A stretch of 64,000 nucleotides of DNA from Actinomycetospora corticicola (lineage in GTDB: Bacteria; Actinomycetota; Actinomycetes; Mycobacteriales; Pseudonocardiaceae), in NCBI RefSeq assembly GCF_013409505.1, contig NZ_JACCBN010000001.1, positions 4,216,001 to 4,280,000 of the forward strand, written 5' to 3'. Each line of letters opens with the position of its first letter. Position 1 is the stretch's first letter. Positions 7,477 to 16,615 of this stretch are shown here, one piece after another. The position numbers were made by a program, and so were the translations under genes. Below the pieces are notes generated by a model, which saw nothing but the letters and a program-made list of their open reading frames with translations, made no database searches and was not told the DNA's origin.

Positions 7477-8904
7477 ATGGACACCACCACCGTCGCCGTC
7501 GAGCACACGGTGGCGCTCACCCCGCACGCGCTGTTCGCGCTGTTCGGGGCCGGTCCCGCGGCGGGCTGGCTGTTCGGCGCGCACTGCGACGACGTCCGCG
7601 TCGGGGCGCCGGTCAGCCTGCGGCTCCCGGTGGATCCCGACGGCCGCCACGAGGTCGAGGTCCTCGGCCGGCTGGCGCGCGTGGTCCCGGGCGTCCTGCT
7701 CGACATCGAGCACTCCCAGCCCTGGCGGGGCCGCCTGAGCCTGCGCCTCGCGCCCGTCGGCGCCGGCCGCACGCGCGTGCGGCTGCGCGCGGACGTCCCG
7801 ACCGAGGGGCTGGAGTGGCTGCTCCACCGGCGCGGAATCCCGCTGCCGGAACCTCCCGACGACGGGTCGCTGCGGCTCGGGGCGATCACCAACGCGTCCG
7901 GGCCCGGCGCGGTGTACTCCCTGTCGGCCGAGCTGATGGCCGAGCTCGCCGTCGCGGAGGTCAACGCCGACGGCGGGATCGCGGGCCGCCCGGGCCGCCT
8001 CGTCGTCGCGGACGACGGCACCGACGCCCGGCAGGCCGCGACCGAGGCGGTCCGCATGGCGCGGCTGGGCTGCCGGGCGGTCTTCGTCAACAGCACCTCG
8101 GCGAGCTTCGAGGCGGTCCGCCGCGCGCTCGCCGGCCGCGACGTCCTGGTGGTGCACTCGGTGCTGAACGAGGGCGGCGGCACGTCACCGACCGCGGTGC
8201 GGTTCGGGGAACGGCCGCGAGCCCAGCTCGAGGCGCTGGTCGGTCCCACGATGGCGACGACGGGCGGCCGGCGCTGGTTCCTCGTCGGCGAGGACTACGT
8301 CTGGTCGCACGGGGTGCACGCCGCCGCCCGCCGGGTGGTCGACCGGGCCGGCGGCGAGGTCGTGGGGGAGTCGCTCACCCCGCTGGGCACCGGCGACTTC
8401 ACGGCGGTGCTGGAGCGGATCCGCACCTCGGGGGCGGACCTCGTGCTGAGCAGCCTCATCGGCGCCGACGAGGTCGCCTTCGAGCGGCAGTCCGCGGACG
8501 CCGGGCTGCGGGACACCGTGCGCACCGTCGCGCTGGTCCTCGACGAGTCGACGCTCGCCCACATCGGCCCGGCGGCCGGGCAGGGCCTGCGCACCGCCCT
8601 GGCCTACTTCGAGGACGGCCCGATCGCCGGCAACGACGGGTTGCAGCAGCGCTACCGCGCGGCGTACGGCACGTGGGCGCCGGCGATCACGGCCCTGTCC
8701 GAGACGGTCTACGAGTCGATCCACCGCTACGCCCGCGTGCGCCACCTCGACCCGTCGGGCAGCGCGGGCGACCACGGCCGCGCCCTGATGCGGCGGCGGG
8801 CCGGCGCCGTGGACGTGGTCGGCGCGCGCGACCTCGTGGCGCCCCGGCTCTACGTGGCCGAGGCGACAGCGGGGCGGCTGCGGGTGGTCGGGGAGGCCTT
8901 CTGA
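7477..8904 (+). CDS. SRPBCC domain fused to AmiC/NhlC-like amide sensor
   Basis: The 475-residue protein has two parts. Residues 1-125 resemble an SRPBCC/AHSA1-type domain (VEHTVALTPHALFALF, LLDIEHSQPWRGRLSLRL). Residues about 130-475 form a type I periplasmic-binding fold close to AmiC: LAVAEVNADGGIAGRPGRLVV, FLVGEDYVWSHGV, RIRTSGADLVLSSLIG. No signal peptide precedes it, so it is cytoplasmic, as AmiC is. AmiC binds short-chain amides and releases a regulator; here the partner would be the ArsR protein encoded 28 bases upstream. ArsR-SRPBCC operons are common, but fusion of the SRPBCC module to the sensor is unusual as far as I know. ATG 7477 has GGGGGAC upstream. It ends one base from the convergent permease gene. 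Confidence 0.75.
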   Translation: MDTTTVAVEHTVALTPHALFALFGAGPAAGWLFGAHCDDVRVGAPVSLRLPVDPDGRHEVEVLGRLARVVPGVLLDIEHSQPWRGRLSLRLAPVGAGRTRVRLRADVPTEGLEWLLHRRGIPLPEPPDDGSLRLGAITNASGPGAVYSLSAELMAELAVAEVNADGGIAGRPGRLVVADDGTDARQAATEAVRMARLGCRAVFVNSTSASFEAVRRALAGRDVLVVHSVLNEGGGTSPTAVRFGERPRAQLEALVGPTMATTGGRRWFLVGEDYVWSHGVHAAARRVVDRAGGEVVGESLTPLGTGDFTAVLERIRTSGADLVLSSLIGADEVAFERQSADAGLRDTVRTVALVLDESTLAHIGPAAGQGLRTALAYFEDGPIAGNDGLQQRYRAAYGTWAPAITALSETVYESIHRYARVRHLDPSGSAGDHGRALMRRRAGAVDVVGARDLVAPRLYVAEATAGRLRVVGEAF

Positions 8905-8905
8905 C

Positions 8906-9982
8906 TCAGGCGGGGGCGTGCCGTTCCTCGAAGCCGCCGAACCGCCAGAGCAGGGCCGCCCCGCCCCACACCAGCACGAAGAAGCCGACGATCAGGTAGC
9001 CGAGCAGCTCGAAGTCGTCGGCCAGCCCGGCGTAGCCCGCCAGCGCCGTCACCCCGAGGTCGTCGGCGAGGACGCCCGCCAGGTAGACGCTGGCGATGAA
9101 CCCCGCCACCGAGACCGTCGCCGCCGTCGTCGCGATGTTGTAGAAGAGCCGCCGCGCCGGGTTCCGGTTGGACCACGAGTAGGCGACCGACATGAGCAGC
9201 CCGTCCGCGGTGTCGAAGGCGCTCATCCCCGCGGCGAACAGCAGCGGGAGGGTCAGCGCCGCCAGCAGCGAGGCCCCGCCGCTCACCCCCGCGCTGGACG
9301 CCGTCGTCGCCGACAGCGTCAGCAGGGTGACCTCCGAGGCGGTCTCGAGGCCGAGCCCGAACAGGAAGCCCAGCGGGTACATGTGCCAGGAGTGCCGGAT
9401 CCAGGCCCGCGCGCGGCCGCCGAGGATGCGGTTGACCAGGCCGCGGTTGAGCAGCTGACGTTCGAGCTCCGGCTCGTCGAGCCGGCCGGCGCGCAGGTCG
9501 GACCAGAGCTTCACGATGCCGCGCAGCACCATCGCGTTGAGCACCGCGACGAGGCCGAGGAACACCATCGCGACGACCGTCGAGATCGTGCCGCCGATCT
9601 CCCGGAACGCGTCCACCTGCGTCGCGGTGGCGGCTCCGGCGGCGAGCGCGATGACCAGCGACAACGCCACGACCACCGAGGAGTGGCCCATGGCGAAGAA
9701 GAAGCCGACCCCCACCGGGCGGCGGCCCCGCTGCACCATCAGCCGCGTGGTGTCGTCGATGGCGGCGATGTGATCGGCGTCGAAGGCGTGCCGGATGCCG
9801 AGCACGTACGCCAGCACGCCGGCCCCGGCGAACGCACCCGCGCCGAGCGGACCCGCCGTCAGGAAGAGGTAGAGCGACCAGCCCGCGACGTGCAGGAGGG
9901 CGATCACGGCGACGATGCCGGAGAGCTTCAGGCGCTGTCCGTGGGACCAGCCGGTGGTGGGCGTGGCGGCGATCGTCGTCAC
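8906..9982 (-). CDS. nhlF: NiCoT-family cobalt/nickel permease (NhlF-like)
   Basis: A 358-residue membrane protein with the NiCoT signature RHAFDADHIAAIDD (the HX4DH metal-recognition helix) near residue 60 and the second signature LGFLFGLGLETASEV. About eight transmembrane helices are visible. NhlF of Rhodococcus imports cobalt for nitrile hydratase and sits in the same cluster, so cobalt is the likely substrate; supply of nickel to the nearby ureohydrolase is a further possibility. GTG 9982 is preferred because GGAG lies six bases upstream and the length then matches the family; the frame is open to 10081. Confidence 0.85.
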   Translation of the reverse strand: MTTIAATPTTGWSHGQRLKLSGIVAVIALLHVAGWSLYLFLTAGPLGAGAFAGAGVLAYVLGIRHAFDADHIAAIDDTTRLMVQRGRRPVGVGFFFAMGHSSVVVALSLVIALAAGAATATQVDAFREIGGTISTVVAMVFLGLVAVLNAMVLRGIVKLWSDLRAGRLDEPELERQLLNRGLVNRILGGRARAWIRHSWHMYPLGFLFGLGLETASEVTLLTLSATTASSAGVSGGASLLAALTLPLLFAAGMSAFDTADGLLMSVAYSWSNRNPARRLFYNIATTAATVSVAGFIASVYLAGVLADDLGVTALAGYAGLADDFELLGYLIVGFFVLVWGGAALLWRFGGFEERHAPA

Positions 9983-10085
9983 CCGGGGCTCCTTCACGAC
10001 GACAGGTGGGGGCGGCAGGACCGTAACCGCGTCGTCTGAGCATGTCGATGGCCGTCGGCACATCATCACGCCGTCATCCACTTGT

Positions 10086-10095
10086 CACATGTGGA
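10086..10095. promoter_or_regulatory. CACATGTGGA motif upstream of the nitrile hydratase operon
   Basis: Second copy of the ten-base motif found before the ArsR gene. It lies 15 bases upstream of the predicted -35 hexamer of the amidase promoter, in the divergent control region shared with the cobalt permease. Confidence 0.35.
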
Positions 10096-10109
10096 TACGT
10101 CGGTGGTTG

Positions 10110-10139
10110 TTGACGTTTCCGCGTGATCCTTCCTAGTGT
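10110..10139 (+). promoter_or_regulatory. Predicted sigma-70-type promoter of the amidase-nitrile hydratase operon
   Basis: TTGACG (-35, 10110-10115) is followed after 18 bases by TAGTGT (-10, 10134-10139), 42 bases before the amidase start. This is the clearest vegetative-type promoter of the cluster. Confidence 0.6.
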
Positions 10140-10180
10140 GCGGTGGTTCACACCCGGTCGCGACCTCCTGGAGAACACCC

Positions 10181-11722
10181 ATGCCGCTCCCCCCACCCGA
10201 CCACGACGCCCTGGCCGCCGTCGCCGCCGGCTACGGCCTCGGACTGTCCGACGCGGCGGTCGACGAGTTCGCCCCGGCCGTGTCCGGCCTGCTCGGCTCG
10301 TGGGACGCCGTGGAGGAGCTCTACGCCGCCGAGGCGCCCGCGACTCCGGAACGCGCGTGGACCCGGCCCGACGCCGACGAGAACCCCTACAACGCCTGGT
10401 ACGTGACCACCTCGATCACGGAGGCCGCCGACGGTCCGCTCGCGGGGCGCACCGTCGCGATCAAGGACAACACCGCGGTCGCGGGCGTCCCGATGACCAA
10501 CGGCTCGGACACCTTCGACGGCTACGTGCCGAGCGTCGACGCGACGATCGTCCGGCGCCTGCTCGACGCGGGCGCGACGATCGCCGGCAAGGCCGTCTGC
10601 GAGGACCTCTGCTTCTCCGGGGCCTCGATCACCGCCAACACCGGCGACGTCGAGAACCCCTGGGACCCGACGCGCAGCGCCGGCGGCTCCTCGGGCGGCA
10701 GCGCGGCCCTCGTCGCGGGCGGGGTGGTCGACATGGCCACCGGCGGTGACCAGGGCGGCTCGATCCGGATGCCGGCCGCGAACTGCGGCCTCGTCGGGCA
10801 CAAGCCGACGTGGGGCCTCGTGCCCTACACCGGGGCGTTCCCCATCGAGGCGAGCATCGACCACCTCGGCCCCATCACCCGCACCGTCACCGACGCCGCA
10901 CTCATGCTCTCGGTCATCGCCGGGGCCGACGGGTACGACCCCCGCCAGCCCACCGGCGTGGCGGCCGACGACTACCTCTCCGCGCTCGCGCAGGGTGCGA
11001 CCGGGCTGCGGGTCGGGGTGCTGCGGGAGGGCTTCGGGCTCCCCGAGTCCGAGCCCGAGGTCGACGACGCCGTGCGCGCCGCGGTCACGGGGCTCTCCGA
11101 CGCCGGGATGACCGTCTCCGAGGTGTCGGTGCCCTGGCACCTGCACGGCCCGAAGATCTGGGACGTCATCGCCACCGAGGGCGCCGCCTCGCAGATGATC
11201 GAGAACTCCGGGTACGGCCTGAACTGGAAGGGCCGCTACGACCCGGAGCTCATGGAGCAGTACGGGCGGCTCTGGACCGAGGACGGGACCCGGTTCCCCG
11301 ACACGGTCAAGCTCGTCCTGCTGGCCGGGAAGTACGGCCTGAACACCACGCACGGCAAGCACTACGGCATGGCCCGCAACCTCGCCCCGAAGCTGGCCGC
11401 CGCCTACGACGCCGCGCTCGCCGACGTCGACCTGCTCGTCCTCCCGACGATGGCCATGCGGGCGAGCGTGCGTCCCGACCGCGGCGCCCCCGTCGTGGAG
11501 CGACTGGGCCGGGCGCTGGAGATGCTCGCCAACACCGCGCCGTTCGACGTCACCGGCCACCCGGTCTGCACGGTGCCCGCCGGGCTCGTCGACGGCGTGC
11601 CGGTCGGCCTGTCGCTCGTCGGACGCCAGTACGAGGACGCCACCGTGCTGCGCGCCGCGCACGCCTACGAGCAGGCGGTCGGTGGCTTCCCGGCCCCCAC
11701 CTCCGTCGTCGCCCAGGCCTGA
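10181..11722 (+). CDS. Amidase-signature amidase of the nitrile hydratase pathway
   Basis: The 513-residue enzyme carries the Ser-cisSer-Lys triad of the amidase signature family: Lys95 in VAIKDN, cis-Ser170 in GGSSGGS and the nucleophile Ser194 in GGDQGGSIRMPA. It hydrolyses carboxamides to acids and ammonia, the second step after nitrile hydration. ATG 10181 is preceded by CTGGAG at good spacing; upstream in-frame starts overlap the promoter. It is first in an operon with the nitrile hydratase subunits 26 bases downstream. The N-terminal 75-residue helical region and length match the amidases found in Co-type nitrile hydratase clusters. Confidence 0.9.
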   Translation: MPLPPPDHDALAAVAAGYGLGLSDAAVDEFAPAVSGLLGSWDAVEELYAAEAPATPERAWTRPDADENPYNAWYVTTSITEAADGPLAGRTVAIKDNTAVAGVPMTNGSDTFDGYVPSVDATIVRRLLDAGATIAGKAVCEDLCFSGASITANTGDVENPWDPTRSAGGSSGGSAALVAGGVVDMATGGDQGGSIRMPAANCGLVGHKPTWGLVPYTGAFPIEASIDHLGPITRTVTDAALMLSVIAGADGYDPRQPTGVAADDYLSALAQGATGLRVGVLREGFGLPESEPEVDDAVRAAVTGLSDAGMTVSEVSVPWHLHGPKIWDVIATEGAASQMIENSGYGLNWKGRYDPELMEQYGRLWTEDGTRFPDTVKLVLLAGKYGLNTTHGKHYGMARNLAPKLAAAYDAALADVDLLVLPTMAMRASVRPDRGAPVVERLGRALEMLANTAPFDVTGHPVCTVPAGLVDGVPVGLSLVGRQYEDATVLRAAHAYEQAVGGFPAPTSVVAQA

Positions 11723-11748
11723 GCCGACCCCACCCCCAGGAGGAACGC

Positions 11749-12456
11749 GTGAACGGACTGCACGATCTCGGCGGGAAGGACGGCCTCGGCGCCGTCGACC
11801 CGCCCCCGGAGGAGCCGGTCTGGAAGGCCGAGTGGGAGAAGCACGCCCACGCGATGTTCCCGCTGGCCTTCCGCGCCGGGTTCTTCGGTGTCGACTCCTT
11901 CCGCTACGGCATGGAGCAGATCGAGCCGGTGGAGTACCTGACCTCCACCTACTACGAGCACTGGGTCCACTCCGTGACCCACCACGGCGTGCTCAAGGGT
12001 CACCTCGACCCGGACGAGATCGAGAAGCGCACGCAGTACTACCTGGAGAACCCGGACGCCCCGCTGCCCGAGGGTCAGGACCCCGACGGCGCGCTGGTCC
12101 AGTTCATCGAGGCGGTGATCCCGGCCGGCGCCACCGCGGCCCGTCCCGGCGACAAGGCCCCGAGGTTCGCCGTCGGCGACCGGGTCACCGTGGTCAACGA
12201 CGCGCCGCGCGGCCACACCCGGAAGGCCTCGTACGTCCGGGGGAAGACCGGGGTGATCATCATGGCCCACGGCGAGATGATCTACCCGGACACCGCGGGC
12301 AACGAGCTCGGTGAGGCGCCGGAGCACGTCTACACCGTCCAGTTCACCAACGCCGAGCTCTGGGGCGAGGAGTCGGCCGAGCCGAACGGCACGGTCACCT
12401 TCGACGTCTGGGAGCCCTACATCGTCCCCGCGCAGGTTCAGGAGCACGCCGCATGA
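11749..12456 (+). CDS. nhlB: Nitrile hydratase beta subunit
   Basis: 235 residues beginning [16 protein letters not shown], the family-typical start, followed by [13 protein letters not shown] and [14 protein letters not shown]. The C-terminal half is the SH3-like barrel ([39 protein letters not shown]). The beta subunit supplies Arg residues that contact the claw-setting cysteine oxides of alpha. GTG 11749 has an AGGAGG upstream at ideal spacing. It overlaps the alpha subunit start by four bases (ATGA), giving coupled translation. The order beta-alpha-activator is that of cobalt-type enzymes. Confidence 0.95.
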   Translation: MNGLHDLGGKDGLGAVDPPPEEPVWKAEWEKHAHAMFPLAFRAGFFGVDSFRYGMEQIEPVEYLTSTYYEHWVHSVTHHGVLKGHLDPDEIEKRTQYYLENPDAPLPEGQDPDGALVQFIEAVIPAGATAARPGDKAPRFAVGDRVTVVNDAPRGHTRKASYVRGKTGVIIMAHGEMIYPDTAGNELGEAPEHVYTVQFTNAELWGEESAEPNGTVTFDVWEPYIVPAQVQEHAA

Positions 12457-13073
12457 GCGCCAGCCACTCCACCGCCCCCGTCGCCTCCGACCACCAGGCC
12501 GAGGTCGTCGCCCGCGTCAAGGCGATCGAGTCGATCATGATCGAGAAGGGCCTCATGACGACGGAGGCGGTCGACCGCCTCGCCGAGATCTACGAGAACG
12601 AGGTCGGCCCGCAGCTCGGCGCCAAGGTCGTCGCCCGGGCCTGGACCGACCCGGAGTTCAAGGCCAAGCTGCTCGAGAACGCCAGCACCGCCTGCGCCGA
12701 GATGGGGATCGGCGGGCTGCAGGGCGAGGACATGGTCGCCGTCGAGGACACCGACGACCTGCACCACGTCATCGTCTGCACGCTCTGCTCCTGCTACCCG
12801 TGGCCGGTGCTCGGGCTGCCCCCGAACTGGTACAAGCAGCCGGCGTACCGCTCGCGCATGGTCCGCGAGCCCCGCAAGGTGCTGCGCGAGGAGTTCGGCT
12901 ACGACGTCGCCGACTCCGTCGAGGTGCGCGTGTGGGACTCCAGCTCCGAGCTGCGCTACTGGGTGCTCCCGCAGCGCCCGGAGGGCACCGACGGCTGGTC
13001 GGCGGAGCAGCTCGAGGCGCTCGTCACCCGTGACTCCATGATCGGCGTCGGGGCCCCGAAGGCCGCCGCGTGA
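12453..13073 (+). CDS. nhlA: Nitrile hydratase alpha subunit, cobalt type
   Basis: 206 residues with the metal-claw motif [10 protein letters not shown]: Cys109, Cys112 and Cys114 with Ser113. Thr at the second position (CTLCSC) marks the non-corrin cobalt type; iron enzymes have CSLCSC. Two of these cysteines are oxidised to sulfinic and sulfenic acid in the mature enzyme. Downstream [31 protein letters not shown] is the usual conserved block. The enzyme hydrates nitriles to amides. It overlaps the activator gene by four bases (GTGA). Confidence 0.96.
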   Translation: MSASHSTAPVASDHQAEVVARVKAIESIMIEKGLMTTEAVDRLAEIYENEVGPQLGAKVVARAWTDPEFKAKLLENASTACAEMGIGGLQGEDMVAVEDTDDLHHVIVCTLCSCYPWPVLGLPPNWYKQPAYRSRMVREPRKVLREEFGYDVADSVEVRVWDSSSELRYWVLPQRPEGTDGWSAEQLEALVTRDSMIGVGAPKAAA

Positions 13074-13489
13074 GCACGCCGATCCGCGAGGAGAGCGAGC
13101 TCGGCGAGGCCCGTCGTCGGGTGCAGGACCTGGTGTACGGGCTGCCCGGCGGGGACGGCGACGCGCCGTTCCGCGAGCCGTGGGAGCTGCGGGCGTTCGC
13201 CCTCGCGGTCGCCGCGTACCACTCCGGGCAGTACGAGTGGTCGGAGTTCCAGTTCTCCCTGATCGAGTCGATCAAGCAGTGGGAGGCGGACGGCGCCCGC
13301 GAGGGTCAGGAGCCCTGGAGCTACTACGAGCACTGGCTGACCGCGCTCGAGACCGTCCTCGCGGGCAGCGGCCTGCTCTCCGAGGCCGACCTGGACGACC
13401 GCACCCGCACCGTCCTGGCCACGCCGAAGAGCGCGAACCACCACGAGCCGCACCGCGAGCCCGTGGCGATCGATCCGGCGCGGCGCTGA
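13070..13489 (+). CDS. Nitrile hydratase accessory protein (activator, NhlE-like)
   Basis: A 139-residue protein homologous to the N-terminal helical part of the beta subunit: [27 protein letters not shown] and [15 protein letters not shown]. Such proteins (P14K/NhlE, TIGR03889-type) act as metallochaperones by swapping the alpha subunit to load cobalt and drive cysteine oxidation. GTG 13070 overlaps the alpha stop. It is last in the operon; a hairpin follows 12 bases after the stop. Confidence 0.88.
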   Translation: MSTPIREESELGEARRRVQDLVYGLPGGDGDAPFREPWELRAFALAVAAYHSGQYEWSEFQFSLIESIKQWEADGAREGQEPWSYYEHWLTALETVLAGSGLLSEADLDDRTRTVLATPKSANHHEPHREPVAIDPARR

Positions 13490-13500
13490 GCCCGATCGGA

Positions 13501-13529
13501 GACGGCGGGTGCCCCGAGCACCCGCCGTC
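13501..13529 (+). terminator. Hairpin ending the nitrile hydratase operon
   Basis: GACGGCGGGTGC pairs perfectly with GCACCCGCCGTC over a five-base loop, 12 bases after the activator stop and 17 bases before the next start. Confidence 0.75.
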
Positions 13530-13545
13530 GGGCAGGGTGAGACGC

Positions 13546-13860
13546 ATGTACCTCGCCATCGCCGACGACGGCATCACGCTGCACCAGCCGGACCGGGTGA
13601 ACGAGCTGTACGCCTCGTACAAGCAGCGCCTCACCCCGGCGCGGATCCACGAGGTGCTCGTCGAGCACGCCGGCGGGGAGCTGCTCCCCGACGGCAACCA
13701 CGTGATGGTGCCGGTGGAGACCCTGCGCCGCCTCGCCGCCGGGCAGGTCGACGAGGGCTGGGACCACGAGTTCTCCGGGATGCTCTCCTACGCCGAGAGC
13801 AAGGGGTGGATGAGCTCCGACGGCACCGCGGTGCGGGCGCACCTCGAACGCGAGATGTGA
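13546..13860 (+). CDS. Conserved hypothetical protein
   Basis: A 104-residue soluble protein, MYLAIADDGITLHQPDRVNELYASY at the start and a helical C-terminus. I do not recognise the family. ATG 13546 follows a CAGGGT box by seven bases, suggesting a leaderless transcript separate from the operon upstream, which ends in a hairpin. No Cys, signal peptide or membrane segment is visible. Confidence 0.6.
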   Translation: MYLAIADDGITLHQPDRVNELYASYKQRLTPARIHEVLVEHAGGELLPDGNHVMVPVETLRRLAAGQVDEGWDHEFSGMLSYAESKGWMSSDGTAVRAHLEREM

Positions 13861-13974
13861 GTGTCGCGGCGGTGACACACACAGTGTGACGACGGCGGCG
13901 GACGGGGCGGTTCCTGCGCGGCATCCTTCTCGGCGTCGGCCACAGAGCGTGGCCACCGCCCCGAGGAGCTCTCC

Positions 13975-14352
13975 ATGACCGCGTCCGTCACCCCCGAGCC
14001 CACCGCCACCACGAACGGCGTCGTACCCGGGACCGGCACCCCGGCGGCGTCGCCCCCGCGCCGCCGGCTCGGCCCGATCCTGACCGTCCTGGGCAGCCTC
14101 GCCGCAGTGGTGGTCGGCGTCATCGCGCTCTTCGGTCTGCTCGGCCCGGGCGTCGTGGACTCCTCCGTGGTCGCGAACGAGATACAGGGCCGGATCACCT
14201 CGGGACAGGCGACCTGCCCGGAGGACCTGAAGGCCGAGGTCGGCGCGTCGATCTCCTGTTCGGTGCTCGACGGCGCCGACACCTACTCCGTGCGCGCCAC
14301 CGTCACGGCGGTCGACGGGGACGACGTGAGCTACCGGATCGAGCAGGTGTGA
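13975..14352 (+). CDS. Membrane-anchored DUF4333 protein
   Basis: 125 residues: a Pro/Thr-rich cytoplasmic N-terminus, one transmembrane helix at about 37-60 (LTVLGSLAAVVVGVIALFGLLG), then an extracytoplasmic domain with CPEDLKAEVGASISCSVLDGADTYSVRATV. That block, with its two Cys, is characteristic of DUF4333, a family of actinobacterial cell-envelope proteins of unknown function. AGGAG lies six bases before ATG 13975. Confidence 0.78.
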   Translation: MTASVTPEPTATTNGVVPGTGTPAASPPRRRLGPILTVLGSLAAVVVGVIALFGLLGPGVVDSSVVANEIQGRITSGQATCPEDLKAEVGASISCSVLDGADTYSVRATVTAVDGDDVSYRIEQV

Positions 14353-14360
14353 GCTTCGCT

Positions 14361-14406
14361 CAGGTGAGCACTAAAGGGGCCTATAGCCCCCTTGAGTGCT
14401 CACCTG
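14361..14406. terminator. Palindrome of the GTGAGCA family between convergent genes
   Basis: The 40-bp core (14364-14403) has GTGAGCACT and AGTGCTCAC ends and a TATA centre with two internal mismatches; flanking CAG/CTG extend the pairing to 46 bp. It supplies the last codons and the TAG stop (14371-14373, minus strand) of the nitronate monooxygenase gene. Confidence 0.78.
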
Positions 14407-15345
14407 CGCGAGCACCTCCGCGGTCTCCCGGGCGATCGCGCCGACGAGATCCGCGGCGGGCACCAGGTCGGTGACGAGGTCCAGCGACTCCCCCGCCCAC
14501 ACCACCGAGGCGTCCGGCTCCCCGCGCTGCTCCGCGGCCCGGAACCCGGCGCGCACCTCGGGGTCGGCGCGCAGCGCGTCCTCGTGCCCGCGCCACCGGT
14601 CGGAGAACGGGGTGCGCAGCGCGCGGCCGGTCCAGCGGGCCGGCCACCCCGACTCGTGGGCGATGTCGAAGACGCTCGACCGGTCGGTGTCCTCGCTCCC
14701 GCCCTCGAGCACCGCCTTCTCGGACGCCGGGCTCGTGAGCGCCTCCGGGGTCGCGAGGAAGCGGGTCCCGAGCAGGGCACCCTCGGCCCCCAGCGCGAAC
14801 GCCGCCGCCACCCCGCGCCCGTCCCCGATCCCGCCCGCCGCGAGGACCGGCACCTCGCCCGCCAGGTCGGCGACCACCGGCACGAACCCGATCGTCCCCC
14901 GCGAACCGCCGTGCCCGCCGGCGTCCGTCCCCTGCGCGATGATCACGTCGGCGCCCGCCCCGAGTGCACCGTGGGCCTCGGCGAGATCGGTGACCATGAC
15001 GATCAGCCGTGCGCCGGACCGGCGGATCGCCGGCAGGTAGGGGGCCGGGTCACCGAACGCCAGCATGATCGCGGCGGGCCCTCGCTCCAGCACCTGTTCC
15101 ACGACGCGCACGGGCGCCGCCCAGCACTGGAACCCGGCCCCCCAGGGCCGGTCGGTGGCACCGGCCAGCACCTCGACCTCGCGCTCCACCCACGCCGGGT
15201 CCTTGGCGCTCCCCGCACCCAGGAGCCCCAGCCCGCCGCCGTTCGACACCGCGGCGGCCAGCGCCCCACCGGCCGACCCGCCCATCGGGGCCAGCGCGAT
15301 CGGGTGCTCGATGCCGAACAGCGCCGTGAACCTCGTCGTCAGCAC
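14371..15345 (-). CDS. Nitronate monooxygenase (2-nitropropane dioxygenase family)
   Basis: A 324-residue FMN TIM-barrel. Visible motifs: IEHPIALAPMGGSAGG at the N-terminus, AQGTDAGGHGG near 145 and AAGGIGDGRGVAAAFALGAEGALLGTRFL (FMN phosphate site) near 190. The family oxidises alkyl nitronates, but many members are annotated only by similarity. GTG 15345 gives the standard N-terminus (VLTTRFTALFGIEHPI); the frame is open to 15462. The C-terminal residues VSTQGGYRPL are encoded by the palindrome at 14361-14406, so the native end may have been altered. Confidence 0.82.
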   Translation of the reverse strand: MLTTRFTALFGIEHPIALAPMGGSAGGALAAAVSNGGGLGLLGAGSAKDPAWVEREVEVLAGATDRPWGAGFQCWAAPVRVVEQVLERGPAAIMLAFGDPAPYLPAIRRSGARLIVMVTDLAEAHGALGAGADVIIAQGTDAGGHGGSRGTIGFVPVVADLAGEVPVLAAGGIGDGRGVAAAFALGAEGALLGTRFLATPEALTSPASEKAVLEGGSEDTDRSSVFDIAHESGWPARWTGRALRTPFSDRWRGHEDALRADPEVRAGFRAAEQRGEPDASVVWAGESLDLVTDLVPAADLVGAIARETAEVLAQVSTQGGYRPL

Positions 15346-15464
15346 GCGACGAGCCTGCCCGCCGCGGACCGTTGCCGAGTAGTTCCATGCTGGGACCGCC
15401 GGTGACCTGGGACACATGCGACCGTCGAGATGCCAGATTTCAGCGACGAGATCGGAGGCCACCC

Positions 15465-16526
15465 GTGGCCGACACCATGAAGGCGCTCGCCATTCTCGGG
15501 CAGGGCAAGGTCGGACTCATCGAGCGGGAGATCCCGACGGCGGGTCCGGGCGAGGCGGTCGTGAAAGCCACCGCCGCGCTCATCTGCACCTCCGACGTGC
15601 ACACCGTCGCGGGTCTCCTGCCCGTCCCCGACGGGCGGCTGCTCGGGCACGAGAGCGTCGGCGTGGTGCACGAGATCGGAGCGGGCGTGACGTCGGTGCA
15701 GGTCGGGGACCGGGTGGCGGTCAACGCGGTGACCCCGGACGGCACGTGCGACAACTGTCAGGCCGGCTACACGTCGCAGTGCCGCGGGGCGCTCGGCGGC
15801 TACCGCTTCACCGTCCAGAAGGACGGCAACATGGCGGAGTACTTCCACGTCAACGACGCCGACTACAACCTCGCGCCAATCCCGGAGGGGCTCTCCGACG
15901 AGGCCGCGGTCTACGCCTGCGACATGCTCTCCACCGGCATCATCGGCGCCGAGAACGCCAACATCCCGGTGGGCGGGACCGTCGCGATCTTCGCGCAGGG
16001 CGCGGTCGGGCTCTCCGCCACGATCGGCGCGAAGCTGCGCGGGGCGGGCCTCGTCATCACCGTCGAGGGCATCGGAAACCGGCAGGAGATGTCGCGCCGC
16101 TTCGGCGCGGACGTGGTGATCGACCCGTCGTCGGGAAACGTGGCGGAGCAGATCCTCGAACTCACCGGCGGCGGCGCGAACTCGACCGTGGAAGCCCTCG
16201 GGAACCAGGTCACCTTCGAGGCCGCGCTGTACGCCACCGCGCCCGGCGGGACGCTCTCGAACGTCGGCTACCACGGTGAGTCCGGCCCGACGCTCACGAT
16301 GCCGCTCGACGCCTGGGGCCTCGGCATGGCGGGCAAGAAGATCGTCACCGACCTCTGCCCCGGCGGACGCCTGCGCATGGAGCGCCTCATGCGGCTCATG
16401 GCCAACGGCAAGATCGACCCCACGCCGATGACCACCCATCGGATGGGGATCGACCAGGTCGAGGACGCCTTCGACATGATGACCCACAAGCGCGACGGGA
16501 TCATCAAGCCGCTGATCACCTTCTGA
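15465..16526 (+). CDS. Zinc-dependent alcohol dehydrogenase
   Basis: 353 residues of the medium-chain dehydrogenase family, closest in layout to NADP-dependent secondary alcohol dehydrogenases of the TbADH type. Catalytic zinc ligands are Cys41 (ICTSDVH), His61-Glu62 (GHES) and an Asp in AVYACDMLSTG; the Rossmann region is VAIFAQGAVGLSA. Unlike horse-liver-type enzymes it has only part of a structural-zinc Cys cluster (CDNCQAGYTSQC). GTG 15465 has GGAGG seven bases upstream; an ATG four codons later lacks suitable spacing. Divergent from the nitronate monooxygenase gene. Confidence 0.88.
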   Translation: MADTMKALAILGQGKVGLIEREIPTAGPGEAVVKATAALICTSDVHTVAGLLPVPDGRLLGHESVGVVHEIGAGVTSVQVGDRVAVNAVTPDGTCDNCQAGYTSQCRGALGGYRFTVQKDGNMAEYFHVNDADYNLAPIPEGLSDEAAVYACDMLSTGIIGAENANIPVGGTVAIFAQGAVGLSATIGAKLRGAGLVITVEGIGNRQEMSRRFGADVVIDPSSGNVAEQILELTGGGANSTVEALGNQVTFEAALYATAPGGTLSNVGYHGESGPTLTMPLDAWGLGMAGKKIVTDLCPGGRLRMERLMRLMANGKIDPTPMTTHRMGIDQVEDAFDMMTHKRDGIIKPLITF

Positions 16527-16615
16527 CCCCGTCCCGACGCCGGGTCGGTGCGGGCTCGCCGTCCCGGCTCCCGGTCCCGGCTCCCCGTCCCGGTGACGTT
16601 CGCCGCCTCCGGCCC

